Shown in pieces: positions 17,584-26,137 of a stretch of DNA of 44,280 nucleotides. This DNA is from Cytophagales bacterium. GTDB taxonomy: Bacteria > Bacteroidota > Bacteroidia > Cytophagales > Cyclobacteriaceae. Location: contig JAAFHY010000019.1 in NCBI GenBank assembly GCA_013298505.1, positions 1 through 44,280 of the forward strand, given 5' to 3'. The notes below the pieces were generated by a model. It was given only the letters and a program-made list of their open reading frames with translations, was not told the origin of the DNA and ran no database searches. Every line of letters starts with the position of its first letter. The first letter of the stretch is position 1. Both the position numbers and the translations under genes were made by a program.

Positions 17584-18507
17584 TCAATAATTAGGTTTCA
17601 ACCAATTATTAGCCTTCATCCAATTCAATAACCGATCAAACCATGCGTCTTGTGTAATAGAGTTTTTTAAACCAAAACCATGTCCGCCTTTTTGATAAAT
17701 GTGCAGCTCGGCCGGCACGTTATTTCTTAGAAGTGCTTCATAAAAAACAATACTATTCATGGAGCTAACGCCAGCATCGTCAGACGCATGAACCAAAAAA
17801 GTAGGCGGTGTTTTTGAAGTCACGTTTACTTCAGAAGAAAACTCCAACCATTTATCTTTAGAAGCTTGCCTACCAAGTAATCGTTCAAACGATCCTGCAT
17901 GAACGATGGAAGCATTTGAACTTATAACAGGATAAATTAAAATCATAAAATCGGGGCGAACGCTTTCAGCGGTTGCCTGTTCGATAACTGGCTTATTAAA
18001 AAGCGTTCCCGCTGAACTAGCTAAATGGCCACCAGCCGAAAAACCCATGATGCCCAACTTGGTTGGATTAATTTTAAACTCACTAGCTCGCTCACGCACT
18101 AACTGCAGTGCACGTTGTGAATCTTGCAGCGGTGCTACTTTGGGTACAAGCTGCAACCGTGAATCGGGCAAGCGATACTTTAACACAAAAGCGGTTACAC
18201 CTACTGCAGCAAAAGCTTTAGCAACATCTGCCCCTTCGTGCCCTGCTGCCAAAATAGTATAACCTCCTCCCGGACAAATAATAACAGCTGTGCCATTCGC
18301 TTTGCCTTCGGCAGGAAAATAAACATCCATTGATGGGACTACAACATCGCTTATCCGTAAAATACCATCCTCTCCTATTTGCGACCGTTCAACAACCGAA
18401 TGATCCGATTTGGCATTAGGAACTTTTGTGAAAAGTGGAATAGTATGCTGTGACATTAGTTCATTAATTTTTAGTAGCAATAGCGCGATAAGCAAAAGTT
18501 TGTTCAT
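17584..18507 (-). CDS. Exported alpha/beta hydrolase (acetyl esterase/lipase type)
   Basis: This 307-residue protein has a signal peptide (about 1-20). The alpha/beta-hydrolase core shows the oxyanion motif CPGGGY (79-83), the nucleophile elbow GFSAGG with Ser157, an acid in HASDDAG (Asp243 or Asp244) and the catalytic His276 in KGGHGFG. This is the BD-FAE/Axe-like esterase group that often removes acetyl or feruloyl groups from plant polysaccharides. No carbohydrate-active neighbours are present, so the substrate is unassigned. It is a single gene, convergent with the BNR protein operon and divergent from sbtA. Confidence 0.85.
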   Translation of the reverse strand: MNKLLLIALLLLKINELMSQHTIPLFTKVPNAKSDHSVVERSQIGEDGILRISDVVVPSMDVYFPAEGKANGTAVIICPGGGYTILAAGHEGADVAKAFAAVGVTAFVLKYRLPDSRLQLVPKVAPLQDSQRALQLVRERASEFKINPTKLGIMGFSAGGHLASSAGTLFNKPVIEQATAESVRPDFMILIYPVISSNASIVHAGSFERLLGRQASKDKWLEFSSEVNVTSKTPPTFLVHASDDAGVSSMNSIVFYEALLRNNVPAELHIYQKGGHGFGLKNSITQDAWFDRLLNWMKANNWLKPNY

Positions 18508-18645
18508 ACATTTAATTATTGATTCTCATCAAACGACTGGGTCTCTGATAATTAAAGATACACTCATAACTTATAATGGCCAAGTGGTAAATATAGAGTC
18601 AATAAATTATCAGGCATTTTTCTCTAACCCAACTCACTCATAGCT

Positions 18646-19611
18646 ATGTTAGCAAGTATTCTATCGCCCATGGTGCTCGCTTTTCTGCTAGGCATTATCG
18701 CTTCGCGAGTAAAAAGCGATCTAAAATTTCCTGACTCATTATATCAATCCCTAACAATCTACTTATTGATTGCCATTGGCATGAAGGGCGGATACAAATT
18801 ATCATTGGCTACTTTTGAAGAAGTATGGCAGCCAGCTTTGGTAGCGATTGGTTTGTGCTGCACCATTCCGCTTTGGACGTATGTTCTCATGCGCAAAGTG
18901 GGAAAATTCGATGTGCCTAACGCTGCCGCACTTGCTGCACACTATGGTTCTGTATCTGCTGTTACGTTTAGTGCTGCCCTTGCATTTCACGAAAATTTAT
19001 CTATTCCATTTGAGGGTTTTATGCCAAGTATGTTGGCCATGATGGAGATACCTGCCATATTAATTGGAATCTCGCTGGCCCGAATAAATACGCCACCGAC
19101 TGAAAGTAATCCGCAAATTCCTATTAAAGAAGTTGCCCGCGAACTCTTTGCCGGAAAAAGCAGTCTGCTGCTACTTGGTTTTTTATTGATCGGCTTTTCA
19201 GTAGGAAAAACAGGATGGGAACAAGTAGCTCCATTATTTGATCTACCGTTCAAAGGTGTGCTTACACTCTTTCTTCTCGAAGCAGGATTAGTGGCCGGAA
19301 GGAAACTATCAGATCTTAAAAAGGGCGGGTTATTCTTAATTGGTTTCGGAATTATTTTTCCAATCGTTCATGCGATCATAGGCATTTACCTAGGCTCGCT
19401 AGCTGGCTTAAGTCTAGGCGGTGCAACAATTTTGGGCGTGCTCGCTTCGAGTGCATCGTACATTGCGGCACCAGCAGCATGTAGGGTAGCGCTACCAGAA
19501 GCAAATCCATCTTATTACCTAACCTCTGCACTGGCCATTACATTTCCCTTCAACATCATGTTCGGCCTACCGCTCTATCACGAAATCGCTAAATTGATAA
19601 TTACACAGTAA
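18646..19611 (+). CDS. sbtA: SbtA-like sodium-dependent bicarbonate transporter
   Basis: This 321-residue membrane protein has about ten hydrophobic segments in two halves split near residue 165, as in the SbtA family (formerly DUF897). Features include LLIAIGMKGG (about 41-50), AAHYGSVSAVTFSAAL (104-119) and LASSASYIAAPAACR (about 272-286), which correspond to conserved substrate and sodium site regions. The role is Na+/HCO3- symport at the inner membrane. The following gene encodes its PII-like partner SbtB, 10 bases downstream, which supports the assignment. In a heterotroph the bicarbonate may feed carboxylases or pH balance; that is inference. Confidence 0.88.
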   Translation: MLASILSPMVLAFLLGIIASRVKSDLKFPDSLYQSLTIYLLIAIGMKGGYKLSLATFEEVWQPALVAIGLCCTIPLWTYVLMRKVGKFDVPNAAALAAHYGSVSAVTFSAALAFHENLSIPFEGFMPSMLAMMEIPAILIGISLARINTPPTESNPQIPIKEVARELFAGKSSLLLLGFLLIGFSVGKTGWEQVAPLFDLPFKGVLTLFLLEAGLVAGRKLSDLKKGGLFLIGFGIIFPIVHAIIGIYLGSLAGLSLGGATILGVLASSASYIAAPAACRVALPEANPSYYLTSALAITFPFNIMFGLPLYHEIAKLIITQ

Positions 19612-19621
19612 CGCTACTTGT

Positions 19622-19918
19622 ATGCAAAATTTTCATTTACTCACAATCATCACCGAGGAAGTACTAGCAACCACCATCGAAAAAGAATTAGTATCGCTTG
19701 GGGCCAAGGGATATACTTGGTCAACCGTTTCGGGGAAAGGATTAGAAGGTGTGCGAGACAATCAATGGGAAGGAGAAAACACCAAAATTGAAACCATTGT
19801 ATCCGAAGAAACATGTAAAAAAATTCTCAGTCACTTAGAGCTGAAATATTTTAATCGCTACGCTATGATTGCTTTTTACCATCCGGTGCAAGTGATTAGA
19901 ACTAATCATTTTTTATAG
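19622..19918 (+). CDS. sbtB: SbtB-like PII-family regulator of SbtA
   Basis: This 98-residue ferredoxin-like PII homologue starts LLTIITEEVLATTIEKEL. It has the conserved GAKGYTWSTVSGKG nucleotide-binding segment (28-41), a short T-loop (LEGVRDNQWEGENTKIE) and the final strand YFNRYAMIAFYHPVQVI. The order sbtA-sbtB with a 10-base gap suggests co-transcription and a transporter-regulator complex. The chain ends in RTNHFL, without the CGPxGC redox loop found at the C-terminus of some cyanobacterial SbtB proteins. By analogy it may respond to adenylnucleotides or cAMP. Confidence 0.82.
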   Translation: MQNFHLLTIITEEVLATTIEKELVSLGAKGYTWSTVSGKGLEGVRDNQWEGENTKIETIVSEETCKKILSHLELKYFNRYAMIAFYHPVQVIRTNHFL

Positions 19919-19964
19919 TCTTAGAAAATTTTTCTCACCATTGCAGTGAATGTGGTCAACTAAT

Positions 19965-21236
19965 CTAAGACAACTCTTCTACAATTTTTAAGGCTCGATC
20001 AATTTCTTGGGTGCTATTAAAAATGTGAGTGCTGTGTCGCACCCCAAAAATATCGCCTTGAGATCGGGGGCGCATCTTCGCTTTGTTCCAATACGCATCT
20101 TGCAATTGCGCTCCTGTCAGTCCGTCAATATTGTAGAGTGAAATACCCGCACACATAGCCTCTTCTTTAGGCGAAAATAGTTTCACTTTTTTATTTTGGC
20201 GTAAACCATTACGCAATCGCTCGCCTAAAAATTTGATTCTGGCATATACATTATCTGGCCCAAGTTGAAAATGGAAATCAAGGGCTACCTCTAGAGCCAA
20301 TAAAATAGCAAAGTTACCCGTGCCTCGTTGCGTAAACCGGAATCCTTCATCAGCATGATCGTCCCACCGGTAGCTTGCAACGGTTGTCCACAAATCTTTC
20401 ATGTGCATAGCCTTCACAAACATAAAACCAGTACCAGTAGGCGCGCCCACCCATTTGTGAAAGCAACCTACATACGCATCGCAGTCAATGTCTTTCAAAT
20501 CAATTTTAATGTGGCCAATCGTTTGGGCACCATCCAGCACGGTAAAAATCCCTCTTCGTTTTGCTTCGGCACAAATTTCTTTTACAGGTAAAATTGCACC
20601 GCTCCCCGAAATCATGTGCGAAAGCATCAGCACTTTTGTTTTGGGCGTAAATGCTTTTACGATAATGTCAAGCACTTCGGCAGAACTAGTAATCGGTTTT
20701 CCTATTGCTACCGTTTTGAACACCGCACCAAATCTTTTTTCCTTTACCTTCCAACTCGATTGGCCTCCGCCATGTTCTTGATCGGTAGTAAGTATTTCAT
20801 CGCCCGGTTGCAGGGTAATCCCATTTGCGATGTAACTCATTCCGTTGGTTACGTTATCGGTCATGGCTATCTCTGCAACTTCACAATTCAATAGTTTCGC
20901 AACCTTAGTTCTGATGGGTAACAAATTATTATATCCGCTAATGAATTGCTCTTTGTTATCATCTTTGTATTCCCAATCGGCAACATGCGTAGCAAGGTAG
21001 CGTGAGTGATCGCACAATTTTTCAAAAACCACCTTTGGCATAACTCCTACCGTGCCACAATTGAAAAAGACTTTGTCTTTACTCAACATAAACTGGTTTC
21101 TTACACTATCCCAAAATAGCGGATCCTCAGAATTTAAAATTGGTTCGACTTCAGTATTGGCTGCGCTGGCATTCAAAGCCGAAACTGATAAAGCGGTTAG
21201 TCCTAAATACTTTAATACGTCTCTTCGATTAGTCAT
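19965..21236 (-). CDS. Tat-exported class V aminotransferase-family PLP enzyme
   Basis: This 423-residue protein has a twin-arginine signal (TNRRDVLKYLGLTALSVSALNASA), suggesting export in folded, cofactor-loaded form. The body is an aminotransferase class V fold of the isopenicillin-N-epimerase/cysteine-desulfurase-like group. It contains TDNVTNGMSYIANG, EHGGGQSSW, VLDGAQTIGH with Asp235 (cofactor ring contact) and CFHKWVGAPTGTGF with Lys261 (Schiff base). Substrate-defining residues cannot be read by eye, so epimerase, lyase or desulfurase activity is open. It is the last gene of a minus-strand cluster with the 137-residue protein 12 bases upstream and the DUF1295 protein. Confidence 0.82.
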   Translation of the reverse strand: MTNRRDVLKYLGLTALSVSALNASAANTEVEPILNSEDPLFWDSVRNQFMLSKDKVFFNCGTVGVMPKVVFEKLCDHSRYLATHVADWEYKDDNKEQFISGYNNLLPIRTKVAKLLNCEVAEIAMTDNVTNGMSYIANGITLQPGDEILTTDQEHGGGQSSWKVKEKRFGAVFKTVAIGKPITSSAEVLDIIVKAFTPKTKVLMLSHMISGSGAILPVKEICAEAKRRGIFTVLDGAQTIGHIKIDLKDIDCDAYVGCFHKWVGAPTGTGFMFVKAMHMKDLWTTVASYRWDDHADEGFRFTQRGTGNFAILLALEVALDFHFQLGPDNVYARIKFLGERLRNGLRQNKKVKLFSPKEEAMCAGISLYNIDGLTGAQLQDAYWNKAKMRPRSQGDIFGVRHSTHIFNSTQEIDRALKIVEELS

Positions 21237-21248
21237 ATCATGTTAGAA

Positions 21249-21662
21249 TTAGTGAATATCAATATGGTAAACATCTGTTTCGTTGCGGGTAATGTGTTGG
21301 ATATGAAACCCACCCGGCTGAGCAATCTCTTCTACTAAATCAAATTGCAAACAACTTTTTGGCAATCCACCAAAAATTAATAAAAAAGTAAAATCTCCTT
21401 TTCGTGGAATGATCGTCCATTGTGGTGCGTACGAAATATTTTCGGCATGAAGAAGCTGTGACCTCGTGTTTGTCTGCTGATCGATAAGAAAAGTGGTTCG
21501 CCAAATGCGAATAAGCATATCATCAGACGAATTGTTAAAGTGGCAATGAACATACACATAGGAATCATCCAGCATCGAAGGATCAATTGACGCAAGTGTT
21601 TCAACGTCCACTTTTGGTTTTACCAAAGGCTCTTTTATTTCGATTGCAGAATTTACACTCAT
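21249..21662 (-). CDS. Hypothetical protein, 137 residues
   Basis: This is a soluble protein without a signal peptide and with no family that I recognise. It starts MSVNSAIEIKEPLV and contains beta-type segments such as YVYVHCHFNNSSDDMLIRIW and FTFLLIFGGLPKSCLQFDLVE. Its ATG overlaps the stop codon of the upstream DUF1295 gene (ATGA), and the Tat-exported PLP enzyme follows after 12 bases. It is therefore co-expressed with both. Confidence 0.65.
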   Translation of the reverse strand: MSVNSAIEIKEPLVKPKVDVETLASIDPSMLDDSYVYVHCHFNNSSDDMLIRIWRTTFLIDQQTNTRSQLLHAENISYAPQWTIIPRKGDFTFLLIFGGLPKSCLQFDLVEEIAQPGGFHIQHITRNETDVYHIDIH

Positions 21663-22450
21663 TTACTTTTGGGAAACCAAGGAAAAAAAGAAGAAGTACG
21701 ATTTATATACATTTCGTATTCTGGTTTATTGCTCTTCAATGCTTTTTCTAAAAGCGTTACTCCAGATACTTTTAACAACAAAAAAATCATTACTGCCACA
21801 CTGACTATTGGCCAGTACTGTTCGACCGCTACCGAAAAGCAGGCGAAGGAAGTCCACACGCACGCATCGCCAAAATAATTTGGATGGCGCGTATATTTCC
21901 AAAACCCAGTACAAAGTACTTTGCCTTTATTTCCTGGATCACTTTTAAATTTAGCAAGCTGGTGATCGCCACCAGCTTCAAACAGAAATCCGATTGCCCA
22001 TATAATTACTGCTGCACCATCAAAAAAACCAAGTGGGCGATTTTGCCCCTCAAATTGCGATGCTAACAAGGGCGCAGAAATAATCCAAAGTAAAAAACCT
22101 TGTAGCAAAAACACTTGAAAGAAACTAATCCACCAATAATTCGCTTCGCCATATTGCTTTCTAAATTGTGCATAACGATAATCTTCGGGCTTGCCTTTAC
22201 TTCTCCAAAGCAAATAGGCAAATAACCGCAAACCCCAGATGGAGCTAAGGGCCATCACTAAAAATTTCCGATCGACATCTCCACTTGAGTGTAAAAAATA
22301 ATAGAATGCTAATACTACAAAACCAAGACCCCAAAATGGATCGACAATGCTGGCGTTTACCAATTTAACACTCACTATCCACACGCACGTGAACATTGCC
22401 ATCAACAGTAGAAATCCTTGTAAGTAAACGAACCAAAAATCAGTTTGCAT
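21659..22450 (-). CDS. DUF1295 membrane protein (steroid 5-alpha-reductase-like fold)
   Basis: This 263-residue integral membrane protein has about seven hydrophobic segments. The C-terminal half carries the DUF1295 signature: GGDHQLAKFKSDPGNKGKVL followed by GFWKYTRHPNYFGDACVW. It resembles steroid 5-alpha-reductase and isoprenylcysteine methyltransferase-type proteins that bind NADPH or SAM at the membrane face. It is the first gene of the three-gene minus-strand cluster to 19965. The lipid or steroid-like substrate is unknown. Confidence 0.82.
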   Translation of the reverse strand: MQTDFWFVYLQGFLLLMAMFTCVWIVSVKLVNASIVDPFWGLGFVVLAFYYFLHSSGDVDRKFLVMALSSIWGLRLFAYLLWRSKGKPEDYRYAQFRKQYGEANYWWISFFQVFLLQGFLLWIISAPLLASQFEGQNRPLGFFDGAAVIIWAIGFLFEAGGDHQLAKFKSDPGNKGKVLCTGFWKYTRHPNYFGDACVWTSFACFSVAVEQYWPIVSVAVMIFLLLKVSGVTLLEKALKSNKPEYEMYINRTSSFFPWFPKSK

Positions 22451-22530
22451 CTGCCAAATTTGGAAATTTTAAAGGGGGTATTCAACTAAACGCCTACCTA
22501 ATTTTAGTACTTTCGTAACTTTTAGAAATT

Positions 22531-23016
22531 ATGGGGCAACTAATCATACATAGCCACGATGAGTTTCAAACCTACTTGGGAAAAGAACTTGGCGTTTCAA
22601 ACTACACTACGATTACCCAAGAACAAATCAATCGCTTTGCCGATGCCACCCTTGATCATCAATGGATACACACAAATCCAGAAAGAGCCGCAGTAGAAAC
22701 AGCTTTTAAAAGTACCATTGCCCATGGTTATTTAACCCTCTCATTAGTCCCCCATCTGTGGGATCAAATAGCGGAGTTTAAGAATATCAAAATGATGATC
22801 AACTACGGCATCGAAAAATTAAAGTTTAATCAACCCGTATTAGTAAATCAAGAAGTACGCTTGCGCGCCAAACTATATTCTATCCTTAACCTTCGCGGTA
22901 TTACTAAATTTGAAGTAGATGTAACTTTAGAAATTAAAGACAATTCCAAACCTGCCTTCAACGGGATTTTAGTTTTTCTTTATCATTTTACATCCGATCA
23001 ATCGCAAAGCAAGTAG
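22531..23016 (+). CDS. MaoC family (R)-specific enoyl-CoA hydratase
   Basis: This 161-residue hot-dog protein contains DATLDHQWIHTNPERA, the hydratase 2 motif with the catalytic Asp42/His47 dyad, then STIAHGYLTLSLVPHL, the conserved substrate-loop segment. The length fits NodN/MaoC single-domain proteins. It should hydrate trans-2-enoyl-CoA in the cytoplasm, feeding fatty-acid or hydroxyalkanoate pathways. It heads a plus-strand run of four closely spaced genes (gaps of 6, 2 and 10 bases). Confidence 0.85.
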   Translation: MGQLIIHSHDEFQTYLGKELGVSNYTTITQEQINRFADATLDHQWIHTNPERAAVETAFKSTIAHGYLTLSLVPHLWDQIAEFKNIKMMINYGIEKLKFNQPVLVNQEVRLRAKLYSILNLRGITKFEVDVTLEIKDNSKPAFNGILVFLYHFTSDQSQSK

Positions 23017-23022
23017 TATCTT

Positions 23023-23403
23023 ATGAAAGATTTTAAAAAGTATTTTGTTATACCCGCGACACCCGAAGATGTATACTTGGCACTGACCAATCCGAACACC
23101 ATTCATCTCTGGACTGGTGAAGTCGCTAGCATGAGCACCGAAGCTGGCAGCGAATTTTCACTGTGGGAAGGAAGCATTATCGGAAAAAATATCGAATTTG
23201 AAAACAATAAAAAGATAATCCAGCAATGGTATTTTGGCGAACAAGAAGAACCTTCTATCGTAACCATTAAACTACATGAAGATAAAGCAGGTACTTCGGT
23301 AGAGTTGCGCCATACCAATATTCCTGATACCGATTACGATGATATGGTGGAAGGATGGATTCATGCCTACTTTGGTTCGTTGATCGAATTCTACGAAGAG
23401 TAA
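23023..23403 (+). CDS. AHSA1/START-domain (SRPBCC) protein
   Basis: This 126-residue protein has the typical start KKYFVIPATPEDVYLALTNP, then WTGEVASM, FSLWEGSIIGKNIEFENNKKIIQQW and the C-terminal helix MVEGWIHAYFGSLIEFYEE. The fold binds hydrophobic ligands or assists chaperones, and the bacterial role is generally unknown. The stop TAA is two bases before the SET gene ATG at 23406. Confidence 0.82.
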   Translation: MKDFKKYFVIPATPEDVYLALTNPNTIHLWTGEVASMSTEAGSEFSLWEGSIIGKNIEFENNKKIIQQWYFGEQEEPSIVTIKLHEDKAGTSVELRHTNIPDTDYDDMVEGWIHAYFGSLIEFYEE

Positions 23404-23405
23404 AA

Positions 23406-23828
23406 ATGGCATTGTTAGAAAAATTCTTAGCTATCCAAAAATCGAAAATACCTAATGCGGGAAAGGGGCTATTCAGTAAAATAAAAATCAAAAAAGGCAC
23501 ACGCATTGTAGAATATAAAGGAAAGTTGCGCAAGTGGAGCGAAGTCAAAGAGCAAGATGGCCACAACGGCTATTTGATGTACCTAACCCGAAATGCTGTA
23601 ATTGATGCAATGCCAGCCACTAAAACACTAGGAAGATATGCCAACGATGCCAACGGGCTTACTAAACTGGCGGGCTTAAAAAACAACTGCGAGTACGTAA
23701 GCAAAGGCAACAAGTGTTATATCGAAAGTATTCGCTTAATCAATAAAGGAGATGAGCTCTTAGTTGGCTACGGAAGAGAATTCTGGCAACTACAGAAAAA
23801 AATAAGGAACAACGTTGCGTCAAATTAA
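23406..23828 (+). CDS. SET-domain protein lysine methyltransferase
   Basis: The product is 140 residues from ATG 23406; an upstream in-frame ATG at 23355 lies inside the preceding gene and is rejected. SET features: KIPNAGKGLFSKIKIKKGTRIVEYKG (N-terminal SAM-binding part), GRYANDAN...KNNCEY (a variant of the usual RxxNHSC core) and GDELLVGYGREFW with the catalytic-type Tyr. The whole protein is little more than the SET core, as in other short bacterial SET proteins. It should transfer methyl groups from SAM to a protein lysine. The target is unknown. Confidence 0.85.
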   Translation: MALLEKFLAIQKSKIPNAGKGLFSKIKIKKGTRIVEYKGKLRKWSEVKEQDGHNGYLMYLTRNAVIDAMPATKTLGRYANDANGLTKLAGLKNNCEYVSKGNKCYIESIRLINKGDELLVGYGREFWQLQKKIRNNVASN

Positions 23829-23838
23829 CTAATCTAAC

Positions 23839-24141
23839 ATGTATTTTAGACTTAAGGAACTATACCAAGATGTAAAAAGTCATTCTGATCTCACCTATCG
23901 CTCCATTCCCTATTTTGTTTCAACTGTACGAGAAATAAAAGTTGAGCTATTAAAAATTTCAAGTGCGCAAGGCGAACAAATTACCCGCGATGTAAGTGAT
24001 GCCGTTCGGCTAATTAATATTACCGAACGAGAAGATCTCAGCAACATTGTAAGCTATCCAAAAGAAATCCCTAAGTACTTAACCCGCCTTCAGGTAAACA
24101 TCGTTTCGTGCCTTGGCTTTGTAAATAAATTGCGTAGTTAG
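23839..24141 (+). CDS. Hypothetical protein, 100 residues
   Basis: This is a soluble, helix-rich protein (MYFRLKELYQDVKSHSD start) with no family that I recognise. It begins 10 bases after the SET-domain gene on the same strand and probably shares its transcript. It could be a partner or target of the methyltransferase, but only position supports that. Confidence 0.55.
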   Translation: MYFRLKELYQDVKSHSDLTYRSIPYFVSTVREIKVELLKISSAQGEQITRDVSDAVRLINITEREDLSNIVSYPKEIPKYLTRLQVNIVSCLGFVNKLRS

Positions 24142-24306
24142 CACTTCCATATACCTTTATTGGTCAGTTGCACGCAATTGGGTCGACTCCGTGGACAGTG
24201 AAGTCAAAGATGATCAAGCTTCTGTTGACAAAAAAACAAACGACATGTTGACTTTACGACAGGTCAATCTAAAAAGATATGTAGTTAACTTTAACAACTT
24301 TAATAA

Positions 24307-24699
24307 ATGAATACTAAATTACTGATGACGATAAGTGCATTAACAATGGGAATAACCGGAATAATTCTTTCGTTTTTACCACATGAACTTTTAAATTATC
24401 TAAGCTCGACAACTGGGACAGTTTTAGACGCCCTGATTCTTCAGATTTTAGGAGCATTATATTTCGCTTTTGCAATGGTGAACTGGACAGCAAAAGCGAA
24501 TTTGATTGGTGGGATTTACTCCCGACCAATTGCAATAGGAAATCTTGCTCATTTTACGATCGGTGCTCTTGCTTTAATTAAAGGATATATCTCAAATCAG
24601 GAGATGATTATCCTGACTTCATCTATTATTTATATTGTTTTCGCAATTTTATTTACCATTGTGTTTTTTAGACATCCTGTTAAAGGTAAGATTCACTAG
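24307..24699 (+). CDS. Small four-helix membrane protein of unknown function
   Basis: This 130-residue protein is almost entirely four hydrophobic segments at about 5-25, 40-60, 72-92 and 102-122, with a positively charged tail (RHPVKGKIH). No signature motif is recognised. It is flanked by about 165 bases on each side without a gene, so it is probably monocistronic. Confidence 0.65.
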   Translation: MNTKLLMTISALTMGITGIILSFLPHELLNYLSSTTGTVLDALILQILGALYFAFAMVNWTAKANLIGGIYSRPIAIGNLAHFTIGALALIKGYISNQEMIILTSSIIYIVFAILFTIVFFRHPVKGKIH

Positions 24700-24810
24700 T
24701 CCATGAAAACAGAAGTGCCACCGACACAAAACTAAAGCCGAGCGAATCGCGATTTTAAAAAATGATAACCTAAAAAATCCAAAACCCTTCAAAAAACCTC
24801 TTCGTTTCAG

Positions 24811-24843
24811 TTGAAATTTGAAAGACTAAAATTCGTATTTTTG
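24811..24843 (+). promoter_or_regulatory. Promoter of kdnA
   Basis: TTG (24811-24813) and TATTTTTG (24836-24843) are separated by 22 bases, the same spacing as at the adhesin promoter, and match the Bacteroidota consensus. The ATG is 21 bases downstream. Confidence 0.6.
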
Positions 24844-24863
24844 CCCCTTAATCGTTATCAATT

Positions 24864-26066
24864 ATGCCAGGAACCGAACTATTTGGAATAGAAGAACGCA
24901 AAGAGGTAAATGACGTGCTGGAAACAGGCATTCTCTTTCGTTATAACCATGACGCGCAGCGCAACAATATTTGGAAAGCACGCGAATTTGAAGCAGAAGT
25001 AAAAAAGGTGACAGGTGCTAAATTCGCTCATGCGGTATCGAGTGGCTCAACGGCTGTGTCGTGTGCGCTGGCGGCAGCGGGTGTGGGTGCTGGCGATGAA
25101 GTGATCGTACCTCCATTCACGTACATCGCCTCTGTAGAGGCCGTGTTGTTTGCCGGTGGTCTGCCTGTGTTTGCCGAAATTGATGAATCACTTTGCTTAA
25201 GCCCCGAGGGAATACGTGCCGCCATTACGCCAAAAACAAAAGCCATCATGCTTGTGCACATGTGCGGTGGTATGGCCAAGCTAGATGAGATTTTAAAAAT
25301 CTGCAAAGAACATAACCTCACGTTGATTGAAGACGCGGGTCAGGCGTTTGGCGCTTCGTACAATGGAACTTCGGTGGGCTTGTTTGGAAAAACGGGTTGC
25401 TATTCATTTGACTTTTTTAAGATCGCCACATGTGGAGAAGGCGGAGTGATGGTGACCAACGATGAGCAGGCTTATCGCCATGCCGACAGTTATTCTGACC
25501 ATGGCCATGACCATGTGGGCAACAACCGTGGTATGGAAAATCATCCTATTGTAGGCTTCAACTATCGCATTGGCGAAATCAATGCAGCCATCGGTTTGGC
25601 ACAGACACGTAAAGTGCCTTTCATCCGCGAGAAGAACCGTGAGCATAAAGCCACGTTGACGAAAGAGTTATCTAAAATTGAAGGCGTGGGTTTCAGCACA
25701 CTTGCAGACCCAGCGGGTGACTCAGCTACTTTTTTGAATATTCTAATGCCCGACACCGAAGCGGCTAAGCGAACTGTAGATGAATTTAACAAGGCGGGCG
25801 TAACTGGGTTTAATTATTGGTATACAAACATGTATCACTTCATCAACCAATGGAACCACTTGCGCGATTTGAAGACGGCAGCAAAACTCCCGATTCACAT
25901 CCTTGGCGCTCCACAAGACTATAACAAGTTGGATTTGCCAAAATCGCAAGAAACAGTAGGTCGATTGATTTCTTTTGGTATCCGTTGCACGTGGAAGGAG
26001 GAAGAGGTGAAAGCATTAGCGAGCAAGATTGCAGGGTGTATTGAAAAAGTGATGGTGAAGGTTTAG
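24864..26066 (+). CDS. kdnA: DegT/DnrJ aminotransferase, probable KdnA (8-amino-Kdo synthesis)
   Basis: This 400-residue PLP enzyme belongs to the DegT/DnrJ/EryC1 sugar-aminotransferase family: VSSGSTAVSCALAAAGVGAGDEVIVPPFTY (about 58-87), LIEDAGQAFGA with Asp157, and SFDFFKIATCGEGG with the PLP lysine Lys186. The iron-alcohol-dehydrogenase gene downstream looks like KdnB, and the KdnB/KdnA pair oxidises Kdo at C8 and then aminates it to 8-amino-3,8-dideoxy-Kdo for the LPS inner core. The assignment to KdnA rests on this pairing, since the family has many sugar substrates. The two genes are separated by a toxin/antitoxin-like pair. Confidence 0.8.
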   Translation: MPGTELFGIEERKEVNDVLETGILFRYNHDAQRNNIWKAREFEAEVKKVTGAKFAHAVSSGSTAVSCALAAAGVGAGDEVIVPPFTYIASVEAVLFAGGLPVFAEIDESLCLSPEGIRAAITPKTKAIMLVHMCGGMAKLDEILKICKEHNLTLIEDAGQAFGASYNGTSVGLFGKTGCYSFDFFKIATCGEGGVMVTNDEQAYRHADSYSDHGHDHVGNNRGMENHPIVGFNYRIGEINAAIGLAQTRKVPFIREKNREHKATLTKELSKIEGVGFSTLADPAGDSATFLNILMPDTEAAKRTVDEFNKAGVTGFNYWYTNMYHFINQWNHLRDLKTAAKLPIHILGAPQDYNKLDLPKSQETVGRLISFGIRCTWKEEEVKALASKIAGCIEKVMVKV

Positions 26067-26108
26067 ATTCAAGATTCAAAGTTCAGGGTTCAAAGTTTAA
26101 AGTTTCTG
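26067..26108 (+). repeat. Heptanucleotide-periodic array
   Basis: Directly after the kdnA stop codon the sequence reads as six consecutive seven-base units: ATTCAAG, ATTCAAA, GTTCAGG, GTTCAAA, GTTTAAA, GTTTCTG. Five similar arrays occur elsewhere in this window. Confidence 0.6.
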
Positions 26109-26137
26109 CCGTCAGTCCAAGAAATCTATTTTACCGA

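Noticed and set aside
19919-19971. GTCTTAG ... CTAAGAC inverted repeat between sbtB and the PLP-enzyme gene as a terminator
   Set aside because: Only seven pairs with a loop of about 40 bases and no adjacent T-tract; not convincing.
24142-24306. Possible remnant of an insertion or small RNA in the 165-base gap
   Set aside because: No inverted repeats, hairpin with T-tract or recognisable coding remnant could be seen.
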